Shown piece by piece: positions 9,248-20,700 of a DNA stretch of 64,000 bases. The translations under genes were made by a program, and so were the position numbers. The stretch is from an uncultured Bacteroidia bacterium (GTDB lineage: Bacteria > Bacteroidota > Bacteroidia > Bacteroidales > ML635J-15), in contig CACYQN010000007.1 in the NCBI GenBank assembly GCA_902776565.1, positions 126,105 to 190,104 of the forward strand, given 5' to 3'. The notes under the pieces are model-generated. The model did no database searches and was not told the origin of the DNA. It saw only the letters and a program-made list of their open reading frames with translations. Position 1 is the first letter of the stretch; each line of letters starts with the position of its first letter.

Positions 9248-9320
9248 GCCGATGTAGCTCAGCTGGTAGAGCAGCTGATTTGTAATCAGCCGGTCGGCGG
9301 TTCGAATCCGTTCATCGGCT
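9248..9320 (+). tRNA. tRNA-Thr (anticodon TGT)
   Basis: The 73-base cloverleaf has acceptor GCCGATG/CATCGGC, anticodon stem GCTGA/TCAGC and loop TTTGTAA with anticodon TGT. CCA is not encoded. It is the first of four tRNAs preceding tuf. Confidence 0.97.
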
Positions 9321-9333
9321 CAAAAAATGGTCT

Positions 9334-9416
9334 GGGGAGATACCAAAGTGGCCAACTGGAGCAGACTGTAAATCTGTTGTCGTAAGACTTCGGAGGTTCG
9401 AATCCTTCTCTCCCCA
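9334..9416 (+). tRNA. tRNA-Tyr (anticodon GTA)
   Basis: The 83-base tRNA has a long variable arm, as expected for bacterial tRNA-Tyr. The acceptor is GGGGAGA/TCTCCCC, and the loop CTGTAAA carries anticodon GTA. Confidence 0.97.
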
Positions 9417-9431
9417 CTACAGGGAAGATGC

Positions 9432-9505
<74 letters not shown>

Positions 9506-9510
9506 AAAAA

Positions 9511-9582
<72 letters not shown>

Positions 9583-9653
9583 CTTTTTTTGTGTTTATAT
9601 ATTAATAGGTAAATAAAGTAATTTAAGTATTATCATTAAATAAATTTGAAGTC

Positions 9654-10841
9654 ATGGCTAAAGAGAAATTTGAAAGGACGAAACCGCACGTTAACATTGG
9701 TACCATTGGACACGTTGACCACGGTAAGACCACATTAACATCTGCTATTACTAAGGTATTGGCAAAGAAGGGCTTGTCGGAAGTAAAGGATTTTGACGCA
9801 ATCGACAACGCTCCAGAAGAAAAGGAAAGAGGTATAACCATCAACACAGCTCACGTTGAATACCAGACTGAAACCCGCCACTATGCACACGTTGACTGCC
9901 CAGGTCACGCCGACTATGTAAAGAACATGGTTACTGGTGCTGCTCAGATGGACGGTGCTATCTTGGTAGTTGCTGCAACTGACGGTCCTATGCCACAGAC
10001 AAACGAACACGTACTTCTCGCTAAGCAGGTAAACGTACCTAAGATGGTTGTTTTCCTCAATAAGTGCGATATGGTTGACGATGAAGAATTGCTCGACCTC
10101 GTAGAAATGGAAGTTCGTGACCTTCTTACTAAGTATGATTTCGACGGTGACAACACTCCGGTTATCCGCGGTTCTGCACTTGGTGCTTTGAATGGCGAAC
10201 CTCAGTGGGAAGCTAAGGTTGAAGAACTTATGGCTGCTGTTGACAGCTGGATTCCTCTGCCAAAGCGTGAGAACGAAAAGCCGTTCTTGATGCCTGTTGA
10301 AGACGTATTCTCGATCACTGGTCGTGGTACTGTTGCAACTGGTCGTATCGAAACTGGTGTTATCCACGTTGGTGATAAGGTTCAGATCGTTGGTTTGAGC
10401 GACGAATTCAAGGACACCACCGTTACCGGTGTTGAAATGTTCCGTAAGCTCCTCGACGAAGGTGAAGCTGGTGACAACGTAGGTTTGTTGCTCCGCGGTA
10501 TCGACAAGGACGAAGTTAAGAGAGGTGAAGTTATCGCTGCTCCTGGTTCAATCCACCCGCACACTCACTTCAAGGCTGAAGTTTACGTTCTTACTAAGGA
10601 AGAAGGTGGACGTCACACTCCATTCCAGAACCACTACCGTCCTCAGTTCTTCTTGAGAACTTTGGATATCACTGGCGAAATCGCTCTTCCAGAAGGAACC
10701 GAAATGGTAATGCCTGGTGATAATGTAACTATCGACGTTACTTTGATTTACCCGGTTGCATTGAACGTAGGTCTCCGTTTCGCAATCCGCGAAGGTGGTA
10801 GAACAGTTGGTGCTGGTCAGATTACCGAAATCGTTGAATAA
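9654..10841 (+). CDS. tuf: Elongation factor Tu
   Basis: The protein has 395 residues, full length. It delivers aminoacyl-tRNA to the ribosome as a GTP complex. The G motifs are all present: [10 protein letters not shown] near residue 18, the effector region [17 protein letters not shown] and NKCD. Domains 2 and 3 follow from about residue 205 ([13 protein letters not shown], then [12 protein letters not shown]). It lies 71 bases after tRNA-Thr(GGT) and 48 bases before tRNA-Trp, so it is processed out of a mixed tRNA/mRNA transcript. Codon use is strongly biased, as in highly expressed genes. Confidence 0.99.
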   Translation: MAKEKFERTKPHVNIGTIGHVDHGKTTLTSAITKVLAKKGLSEVKDFDAIDNAPEEKERGITINTAHVEYQTETRHYAHVDCPGHADYVKNMVTGAAQMDGAILVVAATDGPMPQTNEHVLLAKQVNVPKMVVFLNKCDMVDDEELLDLVEMEVRDLLTKYDFDGDNTPVIRGSALGALNGEPQWEAKVEELMAAVDSWIPLPKRENEKPFLMPVEDVFSITGRGTVATGRIETGVIHVGDKVQIVGLSDEFKDTTVTGVEMFRKLLDEGEAGDNVGLLLRGIDKDEVKRGEVIAAPGSIHPHTHFKAEVYVLTKEEGGRHTPFQNHYRPQFFLRTLDITGEIALPEGTEMVMPGDNVTIDVTLIYPVALNVGLRFAIREGGRTVGAGQITEIVE

Positions 10842-10855
10842 TTAATGATTTACAT

Positions 10856-10884
10856 AAAGTGATGGGAGTTTCTCCCGTCACTTT
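10856..10884 (+). terminator. Hairpin after tuf (partial terminator or processing stem)
   Basis: AAAGTGATGGGAG, loop TTT, then CTCCCGTCACTTT form a 13-bp stem with one G-T pair. There is no T-run after it, so it may be a processing or mRNA-stabilising stem rather than a full terminator. tRNA-Trp begins 6 bases later. Confidence 0.6.
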
Positions 10885-10889
10885 GTAAT

Positions 10890-10962
10890 ACGGGTGTAGC
10901 TCAGTTGGTAGAGCACTAGTCTCCAAAACTAGGTGTCGGGAGTTCGAGCCTCTCTACCCGTG
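10890..10962 (+). tRNA. tRNA-Trp (anticodon CCA)
   Basis: The 73-base cloverleaf has acceptor ACGGGTG/TACCCGT with one G-T pair, anticodon stem CTAGT/ACTAG and loop CTCCAAA with anticodon CCA. It lies between tuf and secE. Confidence 0.97.
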
Positions 10963-10986
10963 CAAGACAAAGAATTATACGCTATA

Positions 10987-11181
10987 ATGAAGAAGATTAA
11001 AGCATATTTCGCCAACGTTTACGAAGAGTTGGTTAAGAAAGTTACCTGGCCGAAATGGTCAGAACTTCAAAGTAGTGCAATAGTGGTAATGGTTGCTTCC
11101 TTAATATTTGCTCTTGTAATCTTTGTAATGGACTTTGCATTCAAAGGTCTGTTGGAATGGGTTTACAAGATATTTTATTAA
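10987..11181 (+). CDS. secE: Preprotein translocase subunit SecE
   Basis: The start at ATG 10987 (MKKIKAYFANVYEELVKKVT) is chosen over an in-frame GTG that would run through tRNA-Trp. The protein has 64 residues, the single-helix form usual in most bacteria. A conserved amphipathic helix EELVKKVTWPKWSEL is followed by one membrane span (SAIVVMVASLIFALVIFVMD). It clamps SecY in the inner-membrane translocon. It is 24 bases upstream of nusG, the usual bacterial order. Confidence 0.95.
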   Translation: MKKIKAYFANVYEELVKKVTWPKWSELQSSAIVVMVASLIFALVIFVMDFAFKGLLEWVYKIFY

Positions 11182-11204
11182 ACCAGTTTTTTTCGATTGG
11201 AGTT

Positions 11205-11750
11205 ATGTCAGAAGTTACTAAAAAATGGTATGTTGTGCGCGCATTGAGCGGCAAGGAGAAGAAGGTGAAGGAGTATCTCGAAAGCGAAATCCAGCATCGT
11301 AATCTTACCGAGCAGGTGCCTCAGATACTAATTCCAACAGAAAAAGTTTATCAAGTTAGAAACGGAAAGCCAGTTCACAAGGAAAGAAATTTCTTCCCGG
11401 GCTATATCCTTATCCAAGCTGCCCTCGATGGTGAGGTCGAGCATGTGATAAAGAGCGTGACCGGCGTGATAGGTTTTCTTGGAACCAAAGACGGAAAGGC
11501 AGTTCCCCTGAGAAACGACGAGGCTGCAAGGATTCTCGGCAAGGTTGATGAATTGTCCGAAAATGCGGACGAAATCACAGTGCCGTTCTTTGTTGGCGAG
11601 GCCGTAAAGGTGACCGACGGACCGTTCAACGGTTTCAGTGGTGTAATTGAAGAAGTGTATGATGAGAGGAAGAAATTGAAGGTTATGGTTACCATCTTCG
11701 GTAGGAAGACCCCAATTGAACTTCGATTCATGCAAGTCGAAAAAGAGTAA
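11205..11750 (+). CDS. nusG: Transcription termination/antitermination factor NusG
   Basis: The start at 11205 (MSEVTKKWYVVRALSGKEKK) fits the family; an in-frame ATG at 11157 overlaps secE and adds an unrelated extension. The protein has 181 residues. The NGN domain spans about residues 7-110 and contacts RNA polymerase. The KOW domain spans about 125-180 (GEAVKVTDGPFNGFSGVIEE) and links to ribosomal protein S10 or Rho in model organisms. It precedes the L11 operon as in most bacteria. Confidence 0.97.
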   Translation: MSEVTKKWYVVRALSGKEKKVKEYLESEIQHRNLTEQVPQILIPTEKVYQVRNGKPVHKERNFFPGYILIQAALDGEVEHVIKSVTGVIGFLGTKDGKAVPLRNDEAARILGKVDELSENADEITVPFFVGEAVKVTDGPFNGFSGVIEEVYDERKKLKVMVTIFGRKTPIELRFMQVEKE

Positions 11751-11773
11751 TCTAAAGTAATAACGGAAAAGTT

Positions 11774-12223
11774 ATGGCAAAACAGATTGGCGGTTTTATT
11801 AAACTGCAAATTAAAGGTGGTGCTGCAAATCCAGCTCCTCCGGTAGGTCCAGCTTTAGGTTCGAAGGGTTTGAACATCATGGAGTTCTGCAAACAGTTCA
11901 ACGGCAGAACCCAGACTCCGCAGACCGCAGGTAAGGTATTGCCTGTTGTCATCACTTATTATAGTGACAAATCCTTCGACTTCGTAGTAAAGACCCCGCC
12001 GGTTGCCGTTCAGTTGATGGAAGTTGCTAAGGTTAAGAAGGGTTCGTCAGAACCTAACCGTTCGAAGGTCGGCTCTATCACTTGGGATCAGGTGAAGACC
12101 ATAGCCGAAGGTAAGATGGTTGACATGAACGCTTTCACAATCGACTCGGCAATGAGCATGGTTGCAGGAACAGCTAGAAGTATGGGAATCGCAGTAAAGG
12201 GCGACTCTCCAATTAAGAAATAA
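11774..12223 (+). CDS. rplK: 50S ribosomal protein uL11
   Basis: The protein has 149 residues. The N-terminal domain is rich in proline ([20 protein letters not shown]), and the C-terminal RNA-binding domain ([34 protein letters not shown]) binds the GTPase-associated region of 23S rRNA. It forms the stalk base with L10. It is 18 bases ahead of rplA. Confidence 0.98.
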   Translation: MAKQIGGFIKLQIKGGAANPAPPVGPALGSKGLNIMEFCKQFNGRTQTPQTAGKVLPVVITYYSDKSFDFVVKTPPVAVQLMEVAKVKKGSSEPNRSKVGSITWDQVKTIAEGKMVDMNAFTIDSAMSMVAGTARSMGIAVKGDSPIKK

Positions 12224-12240
12224 TTTAAGTACTTTTTGAA

Positions 12241-12933
12241 ATGACAAAAATTAGTAAGAAAAGAAAAGTTGCTTTGTCTAAAATAGAAAATGGCAAGAAG
12301 TACGATCTTCAGGAAGCTGCTAAATTAGTAAAGGAAATAACTTACACAAAGTTCGATGCATCTGTTGATTTGGATGTTCGCCTTGGTGTTGACCCTCGTA
12401 AGGCCAACCAGATGGTAAGGGGTATCACCACATTGCCTCACGGAACCGGTAAGCAGGTTCGCGTATTGGTATTGTGTACTCCCGACAAGGAGCAGGAAGC
12501 GAAGAATGCAGGCGCCGACTATGTAGGTTTGGATGACTATATCGAGAAGATCCAAGGCGGTTGGACCGATGTTGACATCATCATCACTATGCCGATGGTA
12601 ATGGCTAAGATAGGTAAGTTGGGTAGAATATTAGGTCCTAGAGGCTTGATGCCAAACCCAAAGACCGGAACAGTTACCATGGAAGTCGGTAAGGCAGTAG
12701 AGGATGTTAAGAAGGGTAAAATCGACTTCAAGGTTGACAAGTTTGGTATCATTCACGCTGGTATCGGTAAGGTTTCGTTCGAAGCCAACAAGATAGCCGA
12801 CAACGCAAACGAATTGCTCCAGACTATCATCAAGTTGAAGCCGGCAGCTGCTAAGGGAACTTACGTAAAGAGCGTTTACCTTTCAAGCACAATGAGTCCT
12901 GGAATAGAAATCGATACAAAAACAATTAATTAG
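12241..12933 (+). CDS. rplA: 50S ribosomal protein uL1
   Basis: The protein has 230 residues, with the conserved core [20 protein letters not shown] and the [20 protein letters not shown] opening strand region. It forms the mobile L1 stalk that guides deacylated tRNA from the E site. In many bacteria L1 represses its own operon by binding the leader mRNA; I did not find an obvious mimic of the rRNA site here. Confidence 0.98.
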   Translation: MTKISKKRKVALSKIENGKKYDLQEAAKLVKEITYTKFDASVDLDVRLGVDPRKANQMVRGITTLPHGTGKQVRVLVLCTPDKEQEAKNAGADYVGLDDYIEKIQGGWTDVDIIITMPMVMAKIGKLGRILGPRGLMPNPKTGTVTMEVGKAVEDVKKGKIDFKVDKFGIIHAGIGKVSFEANKIADNANELLQTIIKLKPAAAKGTYVKSVYLSSTMSPGIEIDTKTIN

Positions 12934-12945
12934 TAACACACGAGT

Positions 12946-13464
12946 ATGAAACGAGAAGACAAGAATGCTCTTATCGAGAGCCTGAAGTCAGCAGTAGAAC
13001 AATACAATCACTTCTACGTAGCCGACATTTCAGGATTGAACGCTAAGCAGACTTATACGCTTAGAAAAAAATGCTTCGAGAAAGACATTGAACTGATTGT
13101 TGTTAAGAATACCTTCTTTAGAAAGGCATTGGAACGTATCGGCAACGGTTACGAAGAATTGTATCCCGTTTTGGTTGAAAATTCCGCAGTAATGTTCTGC
13201 AACACGGCTAACGTGCCTGCAAAGCTCATCAAGGAATTGAACCAGAAGAGCGACAAGCCTCTTTTCAAGGGTGCATACGCTGAGGAATCCATCTATGTCG
13301 GACAGTCCAACCTCGAGGCATTAGCTAGCCTCAAGTCTAAGGAAGAACTTATTGGTGATGTTATATTATTGTTGCAGTCGCCGATGAAGACCGTATTGGG
13401 ACAACTCGAATCAGGCAAAAATTTATTAGGAGGTTTAGTAAAAACCTTATCAGAGAGAGAATAA
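12946..13464 (+). CDS. rplJ: 50S ribosomal protein uL10
   Basis: The protein has 172 residues. The N-terminal RNA-binding domain (FYVADISGLNAKQTYTLRKK, ELIVVKNTFFRKAL) is followed by a C-terminal helix that anchors L7/L12 dimers (LLGGLVKTLSERE). It is the stalk-base protein connecting 23S rRNA to the factor-recruiting L7/L12. It lies 12 bases after rplA and 38 before rplL. Confidence 0.97.
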   Translation: MKREDKNALIESLKSAVEQYNHFYVADISGLNAKQTYTLRKKCFEKDIELIVVKNTFFRKALERIGNGYEELYPVLVENSAVMFCNTANVPAKLIKELNQKSDKPLFKGAYAEESIYVGQSNLEALASLKSKEELIGDVILLLQSPMKTVLGQLESGKNLLGGLVKTLSERE

Positions 13465-13502
13465 AAGAATTTAAAAGTTAAAAAAGTTAAAAATTTATAA
13501 AA

Positions 13503-13880
13503 ATGGCAGATCTTAAGAAATTGGCAGAAGAATTAGTTAATCTTACTGTTAAAGACGTAAACGAATTGGCAAACATCCTTAAGGAAGAATATGGTATCGA
13601 ACCAGCAGCAGCAGCAGCAGTAGTAGCAGCTCCAGCAGCAGGCGCAGCAGCAGAAGCAGCAGCAGAAAAGACCGAATTTGATGTAATCCTCAAGGCAGCT
13701 GGTCCAAAGAAATTGGACGTAGTAAAGGTTGTTAAGACTTTGACTGGCCTCGGATTGAAGGAAGCCAAGGAATTAGTTGACGCAGCTCCAAAACCTGTAA
13801 AAGAAGGTGTTGCTAAGGACGAAGCAGAATCTTTGAAGAAGCAGTTGGAAGAAGTTGGAGCAGAAGTTGAACTTAAATAA
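13503..13880 (+). CDS. rplL: 50S ribosomal protein bL12 (L7/L12)
   Basis: The protein has 125 residues. The N-terminal dimerisation domain spans residues 1-35. A hinge very rich in alanine, coded largely by repeated GCA, spans about 36-58. The C-terminal factor-binding domain has [20 protein letters not shown] and ends [10 protein letters not shown]. It recruits EF-Tu, EF-G and IF2. The GCA run is a possible slippage-prone microsatellite within an essential gene, but the frame is intact. Confidence 0.98.
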   Translation: MADLKKLAEELVNLTVKDVNELANILKEEYGIEPAAAAAVVAAPAAGAAAEAAAEKTEFDVILKAAGPKKLDVVKVVKTLTGLGLKEAKELVDAAPKPVKEGVAKDEAESLKKQLEEVGAEVELK

Positions 13881-13903
13881 ACGACTTTTGTTGCATAATT
13901 TAT

Positions 13904-13934
13904 AGGTTTAGACCCCCTCGGGGGGTTTAAACCT
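13904..13934 (+). terminator. Strong hairpin between rplL and rpoB (attenuator-like)
   Basis: AGGTTTAGACCCCC and GGGGGTTTAAACCT form a 14-bp stem with one G-T pair and a TCG triloop. Only a weak T-rich stretch (TTGTTGGTTT) follows, so partial termination or an RNase III-type cut is more likely than full termination. An attenuator and processing site sits in the same place in E. coli. Confidence 0.75.
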
Positions 13935-13969
13935 TTGTTGGTTTAGGTTCATTTTTAAAAATTGCGACA

Positions 13970-16900
13970 ATGGCTGTTAATACAAATCAAAGAATAAATT
14001 TTTCAACAACAAGGAATCAGCTGGAATATCCGGATTTCTTGGAAATACAAATAAAATCGTTTAAAGATTTCGTTCAGCTCGATTCAACCGCTGAACAAAG
14101 AAAGTCGGAAGGGTTATATCAGGTTTTCGCCGAAAACTTCCCTATAACCGATACCCGCAACAATTTCGAACTGCAGTTTATCGACTATACCTTGGACCCT
14201 CCAAGATACAGCATCGAGCAGTGCATTGATAGAGGTCTTACATATTGCGTTCCGCTGAAAGCCAAGTTGAGACTTACCTGCAGCGACGAGGAACACGAAG
14301 ACTTCGAAGATTCCATTCAGGATGTATGGTTAGGTACAATACCTTATATGACACCGAGCGGTACTTTCGTTATCAACGGTGCCGAAAGGGTCGTGGTATC
14401 ACAGTTGCACAGGTCGCCGGGCGTATTCTTCAGCCAGTCGATGCATACCAACGGTACCAAATTGTATTCGGCAAGAGTTATCCCGTTCAAGGGTGCTTGG
14501 ATAGAATTTGCTACCGATATAAATACAGTGATGTATGCTTATATCGACAGAAAGAAGAAATTGCCTGTAACAACTTTGTTGAGGGCTATAGGTTTCGAAA
14601 ACGATAAGGATATTCTTGAAATCTTTGATTTGGCAGACGAAATAAAGGTTTCAAAGACCGCTTTGAAGAAGGTTGTCGGAAGACGCCTTGCCGCAAGAGT
14701 ACTTAAGACTTGGATTGAGGACTTCGTTGACGAAGATACCGCAGAAGTTGTATCTCTCGAAAGAAATGAAATTGTTCTCGACCGCGAGACCGTTATCGAA
14801 AATGAACACATTGATAAGATTGTGGAAGCTGGTGTAAAGACTATCCTCCTCCACAAGGAGAATCAGAAGATTTCCGACTACGCAATCATCTACAACACTT
14901 TGCAGAAAGATACCTGCAACTCCGAAAAGGAAGCAGTTTTCTATATATACCGCCAGCTCAGAAATGCAGAACCACCCGACGAGGCAACAGCACGCGACGT
15001 CATCGACAAGCTGTTCTTCTCCGATAAGAGATACGACCTCGGCGATGTTGGCCGCTACAGAATCAACCAGAAACTGGCTCTTGATGTACCGGATACAACC
15101 CGCGTACTTACTAAGGAAGACATCATCGCCATCATAAAGTACTTGATTGAACTTATCAACTCGAAGGCTGATGTTGATGATATCGACCACTTGAGCAACC
15201 GTAGGGTAAGAACCGTTGGCGAGCAGCTCGCAAACCAGTTCAGCGTTGGTTTGGCTCGTATGGCTCGTACCATCAGGGAAAGAATGAACGTTCGTGACAA
15301 TGAAGTTTTCCACCCAATGGACCTTATCAACTCGAAGATTTTGTCTTCGGTGATAAACTCGTTCTTCGGAACTAACCAGTTGTCGCAGTTTATGGACCAG
15401 ATTAACCCGTTGGCAGAAATTACCCACAAGAGACGTCTGTCGGCTTTGGGTCCTGGCGGTCTGTCGCGCGAAAGAGCTGGTTTCGAAGTCCGTGACGTTC
15501 ACTACACTCACTACGGCCGTCTGTGCCCGATTGAAACCCCTGAAGGACCAAACATCGGTCTTATCTCTTCGCTTTGCGTTTACGCTAAGATTAACAACCT
15601 CGGTTTCATCGAGACTCCTTACAGAAAAGTTTCCGATAATGCTGTAAGCTTCAACGATATAGTATATCTGAGCGCAGAACAGGAAACTGGTTTGGTGGTG
15701 GCTCAGGCAAATGCAGAAGTCGATGACGAAGGCAAGTTCCAGAGCAACAGGGTTAAGGCAAGAAAGGAAGGCGACTATGTGGTTGTTACTCCCGAAGAAG
15801 TTCAGCTTATGGACGTTGCTCCTAACCAGATTTCATCTATCGCCGCATCATTGATTCCTTTCTTGGAGCACGACGATGCTAACCGTGCGTTGATGGGTTC
15901 GAACATGATGCGTCAGGCTGTTCCGCTGCTTCGTCCCGAAGCTCCAATCGTCGGTACCGGCATCGAGCACATGGTTGCTCAGGATTCGAGGATACTTCTC
16001 GTTGCCGAAGGTAGTGGTGTTGTCGAATATGTTGACGCTGAAAAGATTATCATAAAGTACGACAGGACAGACGAGGAAAGGTTCGTAAGCTTCGTCGGCG
16101 ATTCTGTTGAATACAAGATTCCGAAATTCAGGAAGACAAACCAGAATACATGCATCAATCTTCGCCCTGTTGTAACAAAGGGACAGAAGGTTACCAAGGG
16201 TATGATTCTTACCGAAGGTTACGGAACTCAGGGCGGTGACCTCGCTTTGGGTCGCAACTTGAAGGTTGCTTTCATGCCTTGGAAGGGTTACAACTACGAG
16301 GATGCAATCGTGCTTAACGAAAGGGTTGTGCGCGAGGACTTCTTCACATCTATCCACATCACCGACTATCAGCTCGAAGTTCGCGAAACCAAGCGTGGTA
16401 TGGAGGAACTTACTTCCGATATTCCTAACGTTAGCGAAACCGCAACCAAGGACCTTGACGAAAACGGTATCATCCGCGTTGGTGCAAGGGTTAAGCCGGG
16501 CGATATAATGATAGGTAAGATTACACCTAAGGGCGAAAGCGACCCGTCACCAGAAGAGAAACTCTTGAGAGCTATCTTCGGTGAAAAGGCTGGCGATGTT
16601 AAGGATGCTTCATTGAAGGCTTCCCCATCGACAAGCGGTGTTGTTATCGACAAGAAGTTGTATTCGAGAAGCATAAAGGACAGAAAGACAAAGACTCAGG
16701 ACAAGATATTGGTAGAGGCAATCGAAGAAGTCGAAAGGAAGGAACTCGACAAGCTGAAGGATATTCTTATCGACAAGTTGTTTGTCCTTGTAAACGGAAA
16801 GACTTCGCAGGGCGTAAAGGACAACCTGGACCAGGTTGTAATACAGAAGGGCGTAAAATATACCCAGAAGTTGTTGCAGGGCGTTGACTTCATCAACGTT

Positions 16901-17773
16901 AACCCCAACAAGTGGACGACCGACAAGTCGCGCAACGACCAGATAGCAAAGATTTTGTTCAACTATATGGTTGAATACAAGAAGATTACTGGTAAATACA
17001 GACGCGAAAAGTTAGATATTACCATTGGCGACGAACTTCCATCGGGCATCATGCAGATGGCTAAGGTTTACCTCGCAAGCAAGCGTGTAATCAGAGTTGG
17101 TGATAAGCTCGCAGGCCGTCACGGTAACAAGGGTATCCTTGCACGTATCGTACGTCAGGAAGATATGCCTTTCCTTGACGATGGTACTCCTGTTGACATT
17201 GTACTTAACCCGTTGGGCGTACCTTCGCGTATGAACCTCGGTCAGATTTACGAAACAGTTCTCGGTTGGGCAGGACGCGTTCTCGGATGCAAGTTCGCAA
17301 CTCCTATCTTCGACGGTGCAAGCCTCGAACAGATTTGCGAATACACCGACAAGGCAGGTGTTCCTCGCTACGGAAAGACTTGGTTGTACGACGGTGGCAC
17401 AGGCCGCAAGTTCGACCAGCCTGCAACTGTTGGTGTCATCTACATGCTGAAACTCGGTCACATGGTCGAGGACAAGATGCACGCACGTTCGATTGGTCCA
17501 TACTCACTTATCACTCAGCAACCGTTGGGAGGTAAGGCTCAGTTCGGTGGACAGCGTTTCGGTGAAATGGAAGTCTGGGCACTCGAGGCATTCGGTGCAG
17601 CAAACGTACTGCAGGAAATACTTACTGTTAAGTCTGATGATGTTGTCGGCAGGGCAAAGACCTACGAAAGCATTGTCAAGGGCGAACAGATGCCAGTGCC
17701 GGGAATCCCCGAATCGTTGAATGTGTTGTTGCACGAATTAAGAGGTTTGTGCTTGAAAATTAATCTTGAATAA
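13970..17773 (+). CDS. rpoB: RNA polymerase beta subunit
   Basis: The protein has 1267 residues, the size usual in Bacteroidetes. It forms half of the catalytic cleft. The rifampicin-binding segment near residue 470 has [31 protein letters not shown], i.e. wild-type Asp, His and Ser at the common resistance positions. The active-site segment with RHGNKGI lies near 1050, and the C-terminal segment ends [14 protein letters not shown] hairpin precedes it, and rpoC follows after 19 bases. Confidence 0.99.
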   Translation: MAVNTNQRINFSTTRNQLEYPDFLEIQIKSFKDFVQLDSTAEQRKSEGLYQVFAENFPITDTRNNFELQFIDYTLDPPRYSIEQCIDRGLTYCVPLKAKLRLTCSDEEHEDFEDSIQDVWLGTIPYMTPSGTFVINGAERVVVSQLHRSPGVFFSQSMHTNGTKLYSARVIPFKGAWIEFATDINTVMYAYIDRKKKLPVTTLLRAIGFENDKDILEIFDLADEIKVSKTALKKVVGRRLAARVLKTWIEDFVDEDTAEVVSLERNEIVLDRETVIENEHIDKIVEAGVKTILLHKENQKISDYAIIYNTLQKDTCNSEKEAVFYIYRQLRNAEPPDEATARDVIDKLFFSDKRYDLGDVGRYRINQKLALDVPDTTRVLTKEDIIAIIKYLIELINSKADVDDIDHLSNRRVRTVGEQLANQFSVGLARMARTIRERMNVRDNEVFHPMDLINSKILSSVINSFFGTNQLSQFMDQINPLAEITHKRRLSALGPGGLSRERAGFEVRDVHYTHYGRLCPIETPEGPNIGLISSLCVYAKINNLGFIETPYRKVSDNAVSFNDIVYLSAEQETGLVVAQANAEVDDEGKFQSNRVKARKEGDYVVVTPEEVQLMDVAPNQISSIAASLIPFLEHDDANRALMGSNMMRQAVPLLRPEAPIVGTGIEHMVAQDSRILLVAEGSGVVEYVDAEKIIIKYDRTDEERFVSFVGDSVEYKIPKFRKTNQNTCINLRPVVTKGQKVTKGMILTEGYGTQGGDLALGRNLKVAFMPWKGYNYEDAIVLNERVVREDFFTSIHITDYQLEVRETKRGMEELTSDIPNVSETATKDLDENGIIRVGARVKPGDIMIGKITPKGESDPSPEEKLLRAIFGEKAGDVKDASLKASPSTSGVVIDKKLYSRSIKDRKTKTQDKILVEAIEEVERKELDKLKDILIDKLFVLVNGKTSQGVKDNLDQVVIQKGVKYTQKLLQGVDFINVNPNKWTTDKSRNDQIAKILFNYMVEYKKITGKYRREKLDITIGDELPSGIMQMAKVYLASKRVIRVGDKLAGRHGNKGILARIVRQEDMPFLDDGTPVDIVLNPLGVPSRMNLGQIYETVLGWAGRVLGCKFATPIFDGASLEQICEYTDKAGVPRYGKTWLYDGGTGRKFDQPATVGVIYMLKLGHMVEDKMHARSIGPYSLITQQPLGGKAQFGGQRFGEMEVWALEAFGAANVLQEILTVKSDDVVGRAKTYESIVKGEQMPVPGIPESLNVLLHELRGLCLKINLE

Positions 17774-17792
17774 TTGATAAAAATCTGGTAAA

Positions 17793-20700
17793 ATGGCTTT
17801 TAGAAAAGATACAAAAGTTAAGACCAACTTTACAAAGATAACCGTAAGCCTTGCTTCTCCTGAAGAGATTCAGGACTTGTCGAGCGGCGAAGTTACAAAA
17901 CCCGAAACCATTAACTATAGGACTTACAAGCCCGAAAGAGATGGTTTGTTCTGCGAAAGGATTTTCGGTCCGTGCAAGGATTACGAGTGCCATTGCGGTA
18001 AGTACAAGAGAATTAGATATAAAGGTATCGTTTGCGACAGATGTGGTGTCGAGGTAACAGAAAAGAAGGTTCGTAGGGAAAGAATGGGTCACATTAAGCT
18101 CGAAGTGCCAGTAGCTCATATCTGGTATTTCAAGACCCTCCCGAACAAGATTGGTTATCTGCTCGGTCTGCCGTCAAAGAAACTTGATGCTGTAATATAT
18201 TATGAAAGGTATATCGTTTTGCAGGCTGGCGCAAAGGCTGCCGATGGCGTTGCAGAACTCGACCTTTTGACCGAAGAGGAATATGTACAGATAATCGATT
18301 CTCTTCCACGTGAAAACCAGATGCTTGAAGATACCGACCCCAACAAGTTCATCGCTAAGATGGGTGCCGAGGCTATCCTCGAGTTATTGAGAAAGATAGA
18401 CCTTGACAAGTTGTCGTACGAACTTCGTGACAAGGCTGGCAAGGAAACTTCGCAGCAGAGAAAGGCTGAAGCTTTGAAGAGATTGAACGTCGTTGAAGCA
18501 TTCAGAATGTCGAAGGACATCAACAAGCCCGAATGGATGATTGTTCAGGTTATTCCTGTTATTCCTCCCGAGCTCCGTCCTTTGGTTCCGCTGGATGGTG
18601 GACGTTTTGCTACTTCCGACCTCAACGACCTTTACCGTAGGGTTATCATTAGAAACAACCGTCTGAGAAGACTTCTCGAAATAAAGGCTCCAGAAGTTAT
18701 CCTCCGCAACGAAAAGCGTATGCTTCAGGAAGCCGTTGATTCATTGTTCGACAACTCAAGGAAATCGAGCGCAGTTAAGACCGATGCTAACAGGCCTCTC
18801 AAGTCGTTGAGCGACAGCTTGAAAGGTAAGCAAGGACGTTTCCGTCAGAACTTGCTCGGTAAACGTGTCGACTTCTCGGCTCGTTCGGTTATCGTTGTAG
18901 GTCCAGAACTTCACATGCACGAATGTGGTCTTCCTAAGGATATGGCTGCTGAACTTTACAAGCCGTTCGTTATCCGTAAGTTGATGGAACGCGGTATTGT
19001 AAAGACAGTTAAGTCGGCTAAGAAGATTGTTGAGCGCAAGGACCCGGTTGTATGGGACATCCTTGAAAACGTAATGAAGGGTCACCCGATACTACTTAAC
19101 CGTGCTCCTACGTTGCACCGTCTTGGTATTCAGGCATTCCAGCCAAAACTTATCGAAGGAAAGGCAATCCAGCTTCACCCGCTCGTATGTACGGCATTCA
19201 ACGCCGACTTCGATGGTGACCAGATGGCTGTTCACTTGCCGTTGGGCAACGCTGCCGTTATGGAAGCTCAAATCCTTATGCTTGCTTCGCACAACATCCT
19301 TAACCCTGCAAATGGTGCACCTATCACGGTTCCATCACAGGATATGGTTCTAGGTCTGTACTACATCACCAAGGAAAGAACAGGCGAACAGGGTGAAGGT
19401 CAGACATTCTACGGTCCGCAGGAAGTTATTATAGCATACAACGAGGGCAAACTTGGTCTTCACGCAAAAATCAAGGTTAAGCACCACGATGTTGACGAAA
19501 ACGGAAATTTCATCGAACATATTATCGAAACAACTACTGGTCGAGTATTGTTCAACCAGGTTGTTCCGAAGGAATACGGATATATCAACCAGCTCCTTAC
19601 AAAGAAATCTTTGAGGGACATCATCGGGAACCTTATCAATAAGTGCGGAACTGCAACTACAGCAAGGTTCCTCGACGATATCAAGAATATGGGTTACTAC
19701 AACGCTTTCATCGGCGGTCTGTCGTTCAACCTCGACAACGTTATCGTTCCTGACGAAAAGGCTCAGCTTATCCAGGATGGTTACGACCAGGTTGACGAAA
19801 TCATGTTCAACTTCAGCAACGGTTTCATTACCGATACCGAACGTTACAACCAGGTTATCGATGTTTGGACCAATGTAAATGCCAAGTTGAGTATCGCCGT
19901 GATGAAGAAACTTTCGACCGACGACCAGGGATTCAACTCAGTATATATGATGCTTGACTCCGGTGCCCGTGGTTCTAAGGAACAGATTAGCCAGTTGTGC
20001 GGTATGAGAGGTCTTATGGCTAAGCCGCAGAAGTCTGGTACAGGCGCAAGCGAAATCATCGAAAACCCAATTCTTGCAAACTTCAAGGAAGGTCTTTCGA
20101 TTCTCGAATACTTCATCTCCAGCCACGGTGCTCGTAAGGGTCTTGCCGATACCGCTCTTAAGACTGCTGATGCTGGTTACTTGACCCGTCGTCTTGTCGA
20201 TGTGGCTCACGATGTAATCATCACCGAGGAAGACTGCGGTACATTGCGCGGACTTGAAGTTTCTGAACTCAGAAAGGACGACGGCGAACTTATCGAATCG
20301 TTGTACGACCGTATCTTGGGTAGAATCAGTGTTCACGATGTATTCCATCCACAGACCAACGAACTTATCGTTGCTTCGGGTGAAGAAATTACAGAAGACA
20401 TTGCTAAGATAATAGCTGACTCTCCAATCGAGAAGGTTGAAATCCGTTCGGTTCTCACCTGCGAATCGCATAGGGGCGTTTGCGCTAAGTGCTACGGACG
20501 TAACCTTGCAACCCACAGAATGGTTCAGAAGGGCGAGGCTGTAGGTGTTATCGCTGCTCAGTCAATCGGTGAACCAGGTACACAGCTTACTCTCCGTACA
20601 TTCCACTCTGGTGGTATCGCTGGTAACATCGCAAGTGAATCTACAATCACTGCAAAGTACGACGGTATCCTCGAAATCGATGAACTCCGTACAGTATCTC

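Noticed and set aside
14651..15511. Open frame of 286 codons on the minus strand
   Set aside because: Antisense to rpoB.
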